Shown: positions 17,559 through 25,768 of the stretch, piece after piece
How the letters are laid out: each line of letters begins with the position of its first letter
How positions within the stretch are numbered: position 1 is the stretch's first letter
Assembly: GCF_008632075.1 (NCBI RefSeq)
Contig: NZ_VWVM01000007.1
Coordinates: 204,462 to 268,461 of the forward strand
From: Candidatus Pantoea gossypiicola
GTDB taxonomy: Bacteria > Pseudomonadota > Gammaproteobacteria > Enterobacterales > Enterobacteriaceae
DNA length: 64,000 nt
Reading direction: 5' to 3'
Notes under the pieces: generated by a model
What the model saw: the letters and a program-made list of their open reading frames with translations, nothing else
The model's database searches: none
What the model was told of the DNA's origin: nothing
Position numbers and translations under genes: made by a program

Positions 17559-19003
17559 TGGAACATATCAAATTAAATAATTTCCCCACTAATTTTTTAT
17601 GGGGAGCGGCCACAGCCGCGTATCAGGTTGAAGGTGCAATTCATGAGGAAGGAAAAGGAGTTTCAGTGCAGGACAGCAGGAATTTTTCCAATGCGTTCCA
17701 TGATACCACCGTCACATCAGACCATTTTCATCGCTTCCATGAGGATGTGGGATTAATGAAGGAACTGGGGCTGAAGTCCTATCGTTTTTCTGTGGCATGG
17801 ACGCGTATTTATCCGGATGGCGTTAACATTAACCCACCTGGTATAGCTTTTTATAACCGGCTTATCGACGAACTGATTAGGAATGGTATTGAACCTCTGA
17901 TTACGCTCTATCATTTTGATCATCCTCAGGCCCTGCAGGAATGTTTCGGCGGCTGGTATGGCGATGAGATGATAGAACATTTTTTACGTTTTGCAGCCAC
18001 CTGCTTCAAGGCGTTTGGTGATCGGGTTAACTGGTTTATGACCCTGTGTGAATCAAATAATGTCGTGCTCTATCCCGATTTAATTGGTGGAGTGCCAGCC
18101 GGTGTAGAGGTGGAAGCCTGGCGTTTTCAGGTCAGCCGGGTTATGGCACTCGCAAATGCCAGAGTTATCCGCTTAGGTCGTGAACTATTACCCAATGCGA
18201 AAATCGGCCCCTGCATTGGCTATGCGGTTGCTTATCCGGCAACCTGTGCGCCACTTGATATTATGGCAGCACTGAATGAAGATGAATTCCGAACGTTTTA
18301 TCCTCTTGATTTACTTTGCCTGGGCCGACAAAACACTGCTGTCGTCACTTTTTTCGCGCAACGCGGTTTAGATATTCGTTTACGACAGTCAGAACTTGAC
18401 GAACTGACGTCTGTGAAGCCTGATTTTATTGCATTTAATTATTACCAGAGTGATGTTGCCAAAGCCTGTCCGTTAAATGATAAGGGGATTCAGCCTGGCT
18501 TTAATCGTGATGGAAAAAAAGGAGGTTTTACCTACCCTCGTTTTCCAGGTCTTTACGCCGGTGACAGCAACCCTTATCTGGAGCGTAATGACTGGGACTG
18601 GGAGATTGATCCGGTTGGGTTAAGAATCGCCTGCCGTAGGTTGTTTGACCGTTACCAGCTTCCACTCATAATCACTGAAAACGGCCTTGGCGCGTGCGAT
18701 ACGTTGATCGATGGGCAGGTCAATGACATTTACCGTATCGACTACCTTCAAAAACATATTTATCAAATGCAGTTAGCCATCACCGATGGCGTACCCGTTC
18801 TGGGATATTACCCCTGGTCTTTTATCGACCTGATGAGCACCAGCAACGGTTATAAGAAACGTTATGGATTCGTCTACGTTGATCGGGATGATAATGCTGT
18901 TAAAACACTGAATCGTTATAAAAAAGATAGCTTTCATTGGTATCAAAATGTTATTTCCAGTAATGGTCGTAATCTCAACAATAAACAAGGTTATTCAAAA
19001 TGA
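17558..19003 (+). CDS. 6-phospho-beta-glucosidase-like GH1 enzyme with unusual acid/base motif
   Basis: A 481-residue glycoside hydrolase family 1 protein: FLWGAATAAYQVEGA at the start, SVAWTRIYP at 78, YHFDHPQAL at 118, and the nucleophile motif ITENG near residue 373. It would hydrolyse the phosphorylated sugar imported by the neighbouring PTS. The acid/base segment, normally T[FL]NEP or TFNEI, reads MTLCESNN here: Glu165 is kept but the preceding Asn, which contacts the sugar 2-OH, is Cys164. The start ATG overlaps the EIIC stop, and the end overlaps the EIIB gene by 4 bp, so the operon is tightly coupled. Confidence 0.92.
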   Translation: MEHIKLNNFPTNFLWGAATAAYQVEGAIHEEGKGVSVQDSRNFSNAFHDTTVTSDHFHRFHEDVGLMKELGLKSYRFSVAWTRIYPDGVNINPPGIAFYNRLIDELIRNGIEPLITLYHFDHPQALQECFGGWYGDEMIEHFLRFAATCFKAFGDRVNWFMTLCESNNVVLYPDLIGGVPAGVEVEAWRFQVSRVMALANARVIRLGRELLPNAKIGPCIGYAVAYPATCAPLDIMAALNEDEFRTFYPLDLLCLGRQNTAVVTFFAQRGLDIRLRQSELDELTSVKPDFIAFNYYQSDVAKACPLNDKGIQPGFNRDGKKGGFTYPRFPGLYAGDSNPYLERNDWDWEIDPVGLRIACRRLFDRYQLPLIITENGLGACDTLIDGQVNDIYRIDYLQKHIYQMQLAITDGVPVLGYYPWSFIDLMSTSNGYKKRYGFVYVDRDDNAVKTLNRYKKDSFHWYQNVISSNGRNLNNKQGYSK

Positions 19004-19305
19004 AAAATATTCTACTAATGTGTTCAGCAGGCATGTCGACCAGTATTATGGTTAAAAAAATGACAGAGGCTGCGGCAAAGATTAATGCTGACGTCTCAAT
19101 TAAAGCAATTCCTGAGCAGGCTCTTAGCGACCATCTCGCCAATACCGATATTATATTACTGGGTCCACAGGTGCGCTTTTTACAGGATAAAGTAAAGGCG
19201 GCTGCAAAAGACATTCCAGTCAGAGTGATAGATACGATGGATTACGGAATGATGGATGGTGAAAAGATATTACTTCAGACATTGAAAATTCTTGGAGAAA
19301 ATTGA
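19000..19305 (+). CDS. PTS EIIB component, lactose/cellobiose family
   Basis: A 101-residue cytoplasmic EIIB. The phosphocysteine is Cys8 in MKNILLMCSAGMSTS, the exact EIIB(Cel) P-loop. It transfers phosphate from EIIA to the sugar bound at EIIC. It overlaps the GH1 gene by 4 bp (ATGA) and shares one base with the EIIA start (TGATG). Confidence 0.95.
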   Translation: MKNILLMCSAGMSTSIMVKKMTEAAAKINADVSIKAIPEQALSDHLANTDIILLGPQVRFLQDKVKAAAKDIPVRVIDTMDYGMMDGEKILLQTLKILGEN

Positions 19306-19619
19306 TGGACACAGAACAAATCTGTTTTGAAATGATATGCCATGTTGGTGATGCACGCTCATGTTTCGTCGAAGCCATTCAGCATGCCAGACAGAAAAAA
19401 TTCAACCAGGCTCGCGATTTAATTGAAAAGGGTAAGTTAAATTATAATCTCGGTCATGCGGTCCATGCCCGGCTCGTTCAGAAAGAGATGGAAGAAAATG
19501 TGAATCACCTCTCTTTAATCCTGGTTCATGCCGAAGATCAAATGATGAGTGCAGAAAATTTCAAAATTCTGAGTGAAGAGTTTCTCTTGTTATATCAGTT
19601 GTTACACGATAAGAGTTAA
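19305..19619 (+). CDS. PTS EIIA component, lactose/cellobiose family
   Basis: A 104-residue all-helical EIIA(Lac). The N-terminus MDTEQICFEMICHVGDARS and the segment LGHAVHARLVQKE, which carries the phosphorylatable histidine, are family features. I use the ATG at 19305 (TTGGAGAA upstream); a TTG three bases earlier is less likely. It completes the PTS set whose IIC and IIB lie upstream. Confidence 0.93.
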   Translation: MDTEQICFEMICHVGDARSCFVEAIQHARQKKFNQARDLIEKGKLNYNLGHAVHARLVQKEMEENVNHLSLILVHAEDQMMSAENFKILSEEFLLLYQLLHDKS

Positions 19620-19750
19620 TATGATACGACCGCATCCCTATCAATAACATCAGAAGCATGCTCTGTCTTCTGCATGCTTTCTGGCGACCACAAGTAAAGC
19701 ATCTTTTTACTGGCACACAATTAATAAAAGAAATATTTAAGGCAAGACTT

Positions 19751-20500
19751 ATGAAAAAGGCTAATTTCTTATTGATTTGTTTAATTTTTTTATTTTCTCC
19801 TCTGGCCAATGCCACTGATGTTTACATTTATCTGGTTCGTCACGGGCAAACGCTTTTCAATCTTACAGGTCAGGTGCAGGGATGGAGTGATTCGCCGCTC
19901 ACTGAAAAAGGGATTTCTCAGGCAACACGTGCAGGAAAAGGATTATCAAATGTCGATTTTAAAACGGCTTTTAGCAGTGATGCTGGCAGAGCGCGAGCAA
20001 CGGCCCGGATAATCCTTGCTGAAAACAAAAGCCCCAGCAAGCCTGATGTTACTGAGTTAACAGAGCTCAGAGAGTGGGGATATGGGGGATTCGAAGGACG
20101 TGATGATGCGGAATTGTGGCAGCCTCTTTTTGCTGCAAAGCATGTGGAGTTCAAAAAAGACTGGTCAACATGGGAAAACTTTACCGCCAGAATGAGTGAC
20201 AAAGAAATCGCCGATGCGATTGCTCATAACGACAAGACTGGAATGGCAGAAAATTATGCGCAAATCACCGCCAGACTAAGGGAAGGGATCGAGAAAATTG
20301 TAAAAGAAACAGCAGAAAAAGGGGGCGGAAATAGTCTGGTCATATCTCATGGAAGCGCCATACCTACCCTGCTTTCTCTCTTTACACCTGAGCAATATCA
20401 TGGCGAAAGTATCGGCAATGTCAGTCTGACAATTTTGCATTACCATGATGGAATTTTTACCATTAAAACCTTAGGCGACACACATTATATGCACGACTAG
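19751..20500 (+). CDS. Periplasmic histidine phosphatase (phosphoglycerate-mutase-like) family protein
   Basis: A 249-residue protein. The ATG at 19751 begins a classical signal peptide (MKKANFLLICLIFLFSPLANA, cleavage after ANA), which decides the start over longer frames. The catalytic RHG motif is LVRHGQTLFN at about residue 35 of the precursor, and the second catalytic histidine is in VISHGSAIPTLL. Substrate unknown; a periplasmic phosphomonoesterase role is likely. It follows the PTS operon by 131 bp and is the last gene of the island. It may release inorganic phosphate or a sugar from a phosphorylated plant compound, but that is speculation. Confidence 0.87.
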   Translation: MKKANFLLICLIFLFSPLANATDVYIYLVRHGQTLFNLTGQVQGWSDSPLTEKGISQATRAGKGLSNVDFKTAFSSDAGRARATARIILAENKSPSKPDVTELTELREWGYGGFEGRDDAELWQPLFAAKHVEFKKDWSTWENFTARMSDKEIADAIAHNDKTGMAENYAQITARLREGIEKIVKETAEKGGGNSLVISHGSAIPTLLSLFTPEQYHGESIGNVSLTILHYHDGIFTIKTLGDTHYMHD

Positions 20501-20529
20501 CGAGAGATAATCACCTGAGAAATACTGCA

Positions 20530-20593
20530 ACGATCTGCTCTATGGATCGTCGAGACCAGCCCCGAGGATGGCGCTCAATGCCAGGGCTGTCTC
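20530..20593. repeat. Two consecutive stem-loops abutting the right direct repeat
   Basis: ACGATC (20530-20535) pairs with GATCGT (20545-20550). Then GAGACCAGCCC (20552-20562) pairs, with one bulged C, with GGGCTGTCTC (20584-20593); the last base of that arm is directly followed by the 38-bp repeat at 20594. There is no T-tract, so this is not a standard terminator for the phosphatase gene. Confidence 0.6.
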
Positions 20594-20631
20594 TCCGCGC
20601 CAGCGAAAGGGTTAAGGCACGCAAAGTGAAG
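20594..20631. repeat. Right copy of perfect 38-bp direct repeat (island boundary)
   Basis: Identical to 789-826. It lies 57 bases upstream of the LysR start at 20689, in what would have been the ancestral GNAT-LysR intergenic region. Confidence 0.9.
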
Positions 20632-20688
20632 GCTGCATCGCCTGACTGCAGCTTCTATACTGCGACTTTACTTCCACAGGACTTCGCC

Positions 20689-21606
20689 ATGGATCGACTC
20701 GATTGTGACCGGATGTTTGTCACGGTGCTGGAAACCGGCAGCTTTTCAGCGGCAGCGTTGCGTCTCGGTACCAGCAGCAGTCAGGCTTCTAAACTGGTTT
20801 CAAAGCTGGAGCAGCAGCTCGGCGTCCAGCTGTTTAAGCGTAGCACGCGCGCCCTCTCGCCCACCGACGTTGGCCGCAGCTATTATGAGCGGGTTAAAAA
20901 CCTGCTCGATGCGTTTGAGACGCTGGATGCCAGCGTGCGTGAAAGCGCCACCACACCTACCGGCCGGCTGAAAATCAGCGCGCCTGGCTCCTTTGGCACG
21001 GCGGTGCTCTCTCAGGTACTGGTGGCGTTTGCCCGGCGCTATCCGCTGATTGAACTGGATGTCAGCTTTTCCGACCGGGCCGTGAACATCGTCGATGAGG
21101 GATTTGATATGGCGATCCGCATCGGCAACCTCAGCGACAGCAGTCTGGTCGCGCGCAAGCTGGGCGACGTGCATGTCCGCATAGCGGCCTCACCGATCTA
21201 TCTTGAGCAGTTCGGTACGCCACAGCACTGGCGGGACATGGCGCAGCACCAGTGCATTATCGACACCAATTTCCGCGATCCCTGGCACTGGCCGTTTGTC
21301 AGCGGTGACGGCAGCAACGAGATTGTCACCATGCCGGTTCGGGGCCGTCTGCGCTTTGCCAACACCGAAGCCTGTCTGCAGGCAGTGATGGCCGGATTAG
21401 GTATTGCGCGTCTGCCCGGTTTCATCGCCACTCCTGCGCTGCAACAGGGTGATATTGTCCGGCTGCTGGATAACTTCGACACGCCGCCGCTGGGCCTGTT
21501 TGTGGTCTATCCACCCGCCCGTCATCTGGCGCACCGGGCGCGCCTGCTCATCGACTTTCTGGTGAGCCACTTTACCCACTTCCCGCCCGTGGGATTTCTT
21601 CCATAA
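20689..21606 (+). CDS. LysR-family transcriptional regulator
   Basis: A 305-residue LTTR. The ATG at 20689 gives MDRLDCDRMFVTVLETGSFS, the normal N-terminus; the frame continues upstream through the island repeat but that part is not family-like. HTH: AALRLGTSSSQASKLVSKLE at about 22-41. The effector domain follows (RLKISAPGSFGTAVLSQVL; FDMAIRIGNLSDSSLVARKL), a pattern common in CrgA-type regulators of oxidoreductase or GST genes. It lies 86 bp upstream of the GST gene in the same direction, which may be its target. Confidence 0.9.
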   Translation: MDRLDCDRMFVTVLETGSFSAAALRLGTSSSQASKLVSKLEQQLGVQLFKRSTRALSPTDVGRSYYERVKNLLDAFETLDASVRESATTPTGRLKISAPGSFGTAVLSQVLVAFARRYPLIELDVSFSDRAVNIVDEGFDMAIRIGNLSDSSLVARKLGDVHVRIAASPIYLEQFGTPQHWRDMAQHQCIIDTNFRDPWHWPFVSGDGSNEIVTMPVRGRLRFANTEACLQAVMAGLGIARLPGFIATPALQQGDIVRLLDNFDTPPLGLFVVYPPARHLAHRARLLIDFLVSHFTHFPPVGFLP

Positions 21607-21692
21607 TGGAAGAAATGATTGTCTTTATAACCGGATTATCAGCCGTTTAGTCATCAGTTAAGCTGCTTCTCAAAACAGAGAGGAGTCGCGCG

Positions 21693-22634
21693 ATGTTAGT
21701 AGAAGGCAAATGGAGTAGTGACTGGCATCCGGTGCAGGCTACCGATAAACAGGGCGGCTTCGTCCGTCAGACGTCCGGTTTCCGGCATTTTATCAGCAGC
21801 GATGGCTCCACGGCATTCGCCGCCGAACCCGATCGCTACCACCTCTATGTAGCGCTGATCTGTCCATGGGCGTCGCGTGCGCTGATCGCCCGTAAGCTCA
21901 AGGGGCTGGAATCGCTGATCGGCGTGACGGTGGTCGAGCCGCAGCTTGGCGCTCAGGGCTGGCGCTTCGGCAACTTTCCCGGCGCGCAGGCGGACCCGCT
22001 GAATAACGCGCAATACCTGCATGAAATTTATACCCGCGTCGCGCCCGACTATACCGGACGGGCCACTGTGCCGGTGCTATGGGACAAAAAAACCGCCACC
22101 ATCGTCAGCAACGAGTCTGCGGACATTGTGCGCATGTTTAACAGCGGCTTTGGCGATCTGGCCGATAACCGCATCGACCTTTATCCCGCCGCGCTGCGTG
22201 CGGAGATTGATGCGCTGAATGAGAGCCTCTATCCGCGTCTGAATAACGGTGTTTATCGCGCGGGCTTCGCCACCACCTCAGTCAGCTATCAGCAGGCGTT
22301 TAATGACGTTTTCAGCCAGCTCGATGAACTGGAGGCGCTGCTCAGCGATGGTCGTACTTTCCTGCTGGGTGAACGGCTGACGGAAACCGACATCCGGCTG
22401 TTTGTGACCCTGATTCGCTTTGACGTCGCCTATCATGGCCTGTTCAAATGCAACCTGCGCCGGATCCGCGACTATACGCTGCTGAACCGCTATCTTAAGA
22501 GCATGTTGTCGGTCTCTGGCGTACGTGAAACGGTCAACATTGACCATATCAAACAGGGTTACTACTCGATCAAGGCGCTGAACCCGAACGGCATCGTTCC
22601 GGCGGGTCCTGATCTGAGTGAATACGGTTTATAA
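21693..22634 (+). CDS. Xi-class glutathione transferase (glutathionyl-hydroquinone reductase, YqjG-like)
   Basis: A 313-residue protein. The catalytic cysteine is Cys57 in LICPWASRAL, the CPWA motif of Xi-class GSTs; VPVLWDKKTATIVSNESADI is the glutathione-binding cis-Pro loop. C-terminal helices follow (LTETDIRLFVTLIRFD). The family reduces glutathionyl-(hydro)quinones in the cytoplasm. A GAGGAG site precedes the ATG. The gene is followed at 8 bp by an esterase gene, so both are probably co-transcribed. Confidence 0.9.
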   Translation: MLVEGKWSSDWHPVQATDKQGGFVRQTSGFRHFISSDGSTAFAAEPDRYHLYVALICPWASRALIARKLKGLESLIGVTVVEPQLGAQGWRFGNFPGAQADPLNNAQYLHEIYTRVAPDYTGRATVPVLWDKKTATIVSNESADIVRMFNSGFGDLADNRIDLYPAALRAEIDALNESLYPRLNNGVYRAGFATTSVSYQQAFNDVFSQLDELEALLSDGRTFLLGERLTETDIRLFVTLIRFDVAYHGLFKCNLRRIRDYTLLNRYLKSMLSVSGVRETVNIDHIKQGYYSIKALNPNGIVPAGPDLSEYGL

Positions 22635-22642
22635 ATGGAGCA

Positions 22643-23251
22643 ATGATGGCAAAAGCACTGGTGATTTTTCTGCATGGCGTGGGCAGTAACGGCGACGATC
22701 TGGCACCGATTGGCCGTCACTGGGCGACGCTGTTGCCGGATGTGGTTTTTGCCTCTCCTAATGCACCTGAACGTTTCCCCGCCGGTTTTGGCTGGCAGTG
22801 GTTCAGCCTGGCAGACGTGACGCCAGAGAACCGGCCTGGTCGGGTTCGGGCGGCACGGGCCGCGTTTGATGCGACCCTCAGCGAAATCGTCGCGCAGCAC
22901 GGCTTTGCCGACCGCTGGCAGGATGTGGTGCTGGTGGGCTTCTCTCAGGGGTCGATCATGGCGCTGGATGCGCTGGCGTCTGGCCGTTATCCGCTGGCGG
23001 GCGTGGTCGCCTTTTCCGGTCGCCTGGCGGTTGACGGCGAATTAACCCCGCAGGCTCATGTGCCCGCGCTGCTGATCCACGGTCAGGCCGATGAAGTCAT
23101 CCCGTGGCAGGAGAGCGAATCTGCGGCGGCCCGGCTGCGAGCCGCAGCGGTGCCGGTCGACGCGCGCTTTGAACCCGCCACCGGCCACACCATTTCTGTT
23201 CAGGGTGCCATGCACGCCGCCGCGTTTATCGGGCAGTGCTTACAGGATTAA
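22643..23251 (+). CDS. Alpha/beta-hydrolase, YpfH-like carboxylesterase
   Basis: A 202-residue serine hydrolase. The nucleophile is Ser101 in LVGFSQGS, the acid is in IHGQADEVIPW, and the histidine is in TGHTISVQG. HGVGSNGDDL near the N-terminus is the oxyanion loop. It resembles YpfH and other phospholipase/carboxylesterase-family proteins; the natural ester is unknown. Two adjacent ATGs (22643, 22646) are possible starts. It overlaps the convergent isomerase gene by 4 bp. Confidence 0.88.
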   Translation: MMAKALVIFLHGVGSNGDDLAPIGRHWATLLPDVVFASPNAPERFPAGFGWQWFSLADVTPENRPGRVRAARAAFDATLSEIVAQHGFADRWQDVVLVGFSQGSIMALDALASGRYPLAGVVAFSGRLAVDGELTPQAHVPALLIHGQADEVIPWQESESAAARLRAAAVPVDARFEPATGHTISVQGAMHAAAFIGQCLQD

Positions 23252-24063
23252 CCCCAGTAGCGCGTTAACGCCTGCCAGGCATGGCGGGCAGCCACGTCGG
23301 GCGGCAGGCGTTTCAGCGCATCGTTAAAGACTTCAATCCCCACCGGTCCCTGATAGCCCGCGCTTTTGAGCTTATCGACAAAGCGCTCAACGTCGATAAT
23401 CCCATCGCCGGGCAGCAGACGCTGGTGCTTCGCCATCGCCATCAGGCTCTGCTTATCCTGCGCGGGAACGGCGGCCATGTCACACAGCTGCACTTCATAG
23501 ATGCGATCGGCGGGAATGTTATCCAGATGGGAGGCATCACCGCCCAGCGCACAGATATGGAACAGATCGACCACCAGCCCGATATTGGGCTGATCGAGCC
23601 GCTGCAATCGCTGCCACGCCAGCGGCAGCGTGTTATCTACGCTGCACCAGGCCATCGGCTCATACATAATGCGCATGTTGTATCGCGCAGCTTCAGAGGC
23701 CATCCAGCGCAGGTCATCGTCAATCTGATCGGCACAGCAATCTTCACGGGTGCTGGCCGGTGCCTGAATGGTGTCACAGCCCAGCGCCTGGGCAATCTGT
23801 ATAAACTGGCGCAGCTCTTCGCGCTTCTGAGATCGCAGCGCGCTGGGTGCGCCGGTGAAATCACGCAGCACCTGCAGATTGGTAAAGCCGGGTCCCTGTC
23901 GTGCGCTGATCTCAGCCAGTGCCGCTGCACCGCCTTCATACGCGTCGACATCCTCGCGCCAGATCTCGACCTGATCAAAACCGGCGTCACGCGCCGCCTG
24001 GAGCTTCTGGCCGGGTTCACCGTTTAACAACACCAGGTTAAGGAAGGTGGGATTGGTTCGCAT
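23248..24063 (-). CDS. Sugar phosphate isomerase/epimerase-like TIM-barrel protein
   Basis: A 271-residue AP endonuclease 2-type TIM barrel: FDQVEIWREDVDAYEGG, then DTIQAPASTRED, MYEPMAWCSVDNT, VVDLFHICALGGDASHLDN, YEVQLCDMAAVP, LLPGDGIIDVERFVDKL, and VGIEVFND, which together contain the Glu/Asp/His metal ligands of the fold. Likely an isomerase, epimerase or dehydratase of a small sugar or cyclitol. It is transcribed alone, convergent with the esterase gene and 122 bp downstream of crcB on the same strand. Confidence 0.85.
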   Translation of the reverse strand: MRTNPTFLNLVLLNGEPGQKLQAARDAGFDQVEIWREDVDAYEGGAAALAEISARQGPGFTNLQVLRDFTGAPSALRSQKREELRQFIQIAQALGCDTIQAPASTREDCCADQIDDDLRWMASEAARYNMRIMYEPMAWCSVDNTLPLAWQRLQRLDQPNIGLVVDLFHICALGGDASHLDNIPADRIYEVQLCDMAAVPAQDKQSLMAMAKHQRLLPGDGIIDVERFVDKLKSAGYQGPVGIEVFNDALKRLPPDVAARHAWQALTRYWG

Positions 24064-24184
24064 TGCTCGGCTCCTTAATCGTCCGGAATAATCGGTGAGG
24101 TTCAGCGTCAGCGCCGCGCATTATCCGATGCACGGCGCTGATGCCCGAAATCAGCATCTCGTAAGCGGTATGACGCGCACCGGG

Positions 24185-24562
24185 TCAACCCAGCAGCGTG
24201 ACCAGTGCGAAACCGGCAAACGCCATCAGCAGCGAGCCAATCACATGCACCAGCGCGCTGGCCATCGCCCAGAAATACTTCCCTGATTGTAGCAACCCCA
24301 TTAATTCCGCAGTGAAAGAGGAGAACGTCGTCAGCCCGCCGCAGAGTCCGGTGACGATTAACAGTTTCCAGATCGGGTCGATGTCGGGATGGCGGACAAA
24401 CCAGGCCATCGCCCCGCCGATGACCAGACCGCCGATCAGATTCACCAGCAGCGTGCCGGGTGGCAGGTTGGGAAAGAGTGCATTAAAACGCATCGCGAAC
24501 AGCCAGCGCAGTACGCAGCCGGCAGAGCCGCCGATCATCACAGCCAGTAACGGTTTAAACAT
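24185..24562 (-). CDS. crcB: Fluoride channel/exporter
   Basis: A 125-residue Fluc protein with four hydrophobic helices. It has GGSAGCVLRW, the NLIGG segment with the pore asparagine, and GLCGGLTTFSSF, the family signature with the two Phe-box residues and the sodium-site turn. It forms a dual-topology dimer in the inner membrane that lets fluoride out. The ATG at 24562 follows AGGAG by 6 bases; longer starts would be untranslated leader. A fluoride riboswitch lies directly upstream. Confidence 0.95.
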   Translation of the reverse strand: MFKPLLAVMIGGSAGCVLRWLFAMRFNALFPNLPPGTLLVNLIGGLVIGGAMAWFVRHPDIDPIWKLLIVTGLCGGLTTFSSFTAELMGLLQSGKYFWAMASALVHVIGSLLMAFAGFALVTLLG

Positions 24563-24618
24563 GTCTTGCTCCTGATTACAGAGTAATGCGGGGCTGGGGG
24601 GAGGGCAGAGATAAACTG

Positions 24619-24721
24619 CGCCTGACACCTTAGCTCCCGCGAAAGGATTGAGTGTCAGGCGTCATCAGCCGGTGTTAAGCCCACCGGCGGTTGGGAAAGG
24701 TGGCACGCCATCACCTTGAGC
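24619..24721 (-). ncRNA. Fluoride (crcB-motif) riboswitch with overlapping stem-loop
   Basis: On the minus strand, 24721 to about 24652 reads AGGTGATGGCGTGCCACC, then AACCGCC, then GGCTGATGACGCCTGAC, which carries the conserved segments of the crcB RNA motif; GGCGT and ACGCC form the P1 pairing. Immediately after, CGCCTGACAC (24661-24652) can pair perfectly with GTGTCAGGCG (24628-24619), so forming this 10-bp stem breaks P1. Fluoride binding should stabilise the aptamer and permit crcB expression. There is no strong U-tract after the stem, so transcriptional versus translational control is open. Confidence 0.88.
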
Positions 24722-24841
24722 CGGTGATAATACGACGCCCGTTTCGGGCTGGCAAGAGTGCGCGCAGGGCGGCTGAATCGCTTGACGATGTGACTATTAC
24801 CGGGGTAATGCTGAAGGTTTACAGCCTGTTGCGGAGAGCCT

Positions 24842-25762
24842 ATGCGTACCCTGATTTTTGATACTGATATCGGCGTGGATGACGCCTTTGCGCTGGCTTA
24901 TGCGGCGCGGACGCAGCATCTGCTGGGGATTACCACGGTTTTTGGCAACGTGGCGGTGGGTCAGGCGGTGAAAAATGCCCGTCTATTCTGCGATAAAATG
25001 GCGATTAGCGCGACGGTCTGGCGCGGCTGTTCACGGCCGCTGGCGCTGGCCCCCTCTGCGCCCGCCAGGCTGCACGGGGAAGATGGGCTGGGCGATGCGT
25101 TTGATAATGCGTTTAGCGATCAGGCACCGGGCGCGGTGCAGTTTATTATCGACAGCGTGCGGGGGCAGCCGCATCAGATCACCCTGGTGGCGATTGGTCC
25201 GCTGACCAATATCGCCACGGCCATTAATCAGGCACCGGATATTATTCCGCTGGTGAAAGAGCTGGTGATTATGGGCGGTGCGTTTGGCACCGACGGCCAC
25301 AGCGGCAACGTGACGCCCTTCAGTGAATTCAATATCTGGAAAGATCCGCACGCCGCCGATCAGGTACTTGCCTCGGCGCTGAACGTGGTGGTGATCCCGC
25401 TGGATGTCACGCACAAGGTGCTGATCAGCGGCGAAGAGGTTCAGCGTCTGAATCAGCCGGTGCTGAGCGCGATCTGTCGCCCTTACCTGGCTTACAGCCT
25501 GGCAAAAGAGGGTTTTGCGGGCATGGCGCTGCACGACACCCTGGCGGTGGCCTGGCTGACGCTGCCGCAGGCCTTTACGCTCACCGAAAGCCCGCTGCGG
25601 GTGATTACCGAGGGCATCGCCTGCGGTCAGACAGTGCGTAAACTGAACGCGCTGGCATCACGAGCCGATCCGTTTGCCGGTCTGCCCGCCCAGCGTATTG
25701 CGCTCGGCGTGGATGCCGACGCGGTGCGGGCGCACTTCTTTGAGACCCTCACCGCGCCCTGA
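24842..25762 (+). CDS. Nucleoside hydrolase (inosine-uridine-preferring family)
   Basis: A 306-residue protein starting with the calcium-binding motif DTDIGVDDAFAL near residue 8. It keeps LVAIGPLTNIATAI, LVIMGGAFGTDGH, EFNIWKDPHAADQVL and LHDTLAVAW, which supply the other metal and ribose ligands. It hydrolyses ribonucleosides to base and ribose in the cytoplasm. The exact preference (Rih A, B or C type) cannot be told from sequence alone. It is divergent from crcB and convergent with lgoD, 6 bp away. Confidence 0.92.
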   Translation: MRTLIFDTDIGVDDAFALAYAARTQHLLGITTVFGNVAVGQAVKNARLFCDKMAISATVWRGCSRPLALAPSAPARLHGEDGLGDAFDNAFSDQAPGAVQFIIDSVRGQPHQITLVAIGPLTNIATAINQAPDIIPLVKELVIMGGAFGTDGHSGNVTPFSEFNIWKDPHAADQVLASALNVVVIPLDVTHKVLISGEEVQRLNQPVLSAICRPYLAYSLAKEGFAGMALHDTLAVAWLTLPQAFTLTESPLRVITEGIACGQTVRKLNALASRADPFAGLPAQRIALGVDADAVRAHFFETLTAP

Positions 25763-25768
25763 ATCACG

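Larger units (their letters stand above)
789..20631. mobile_element. Putative catabolic genomic island (choline microcompartment plus beta-glucoside PTS)
   Basis: The segment is bounded by the 38-bp direct repeat. Removing one repeat copy and everything between leaves a 141-bp gap between the divergent GNAT and LysR start codons, a normal intergenic length, which supports insertion into an ancestral divergent intergenic region. The interior is more AT-rich than the flanks, strongly so from 12 to 20 kb. It carries only catabolic and regulatory genes: no integrase, transposase, relaxase or adjacent tRNA is visible, so if an integrase moved it, that gene has been lost or acts in trans. Homologous exchange between strains is an alternative. 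Confidence 0.6.
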
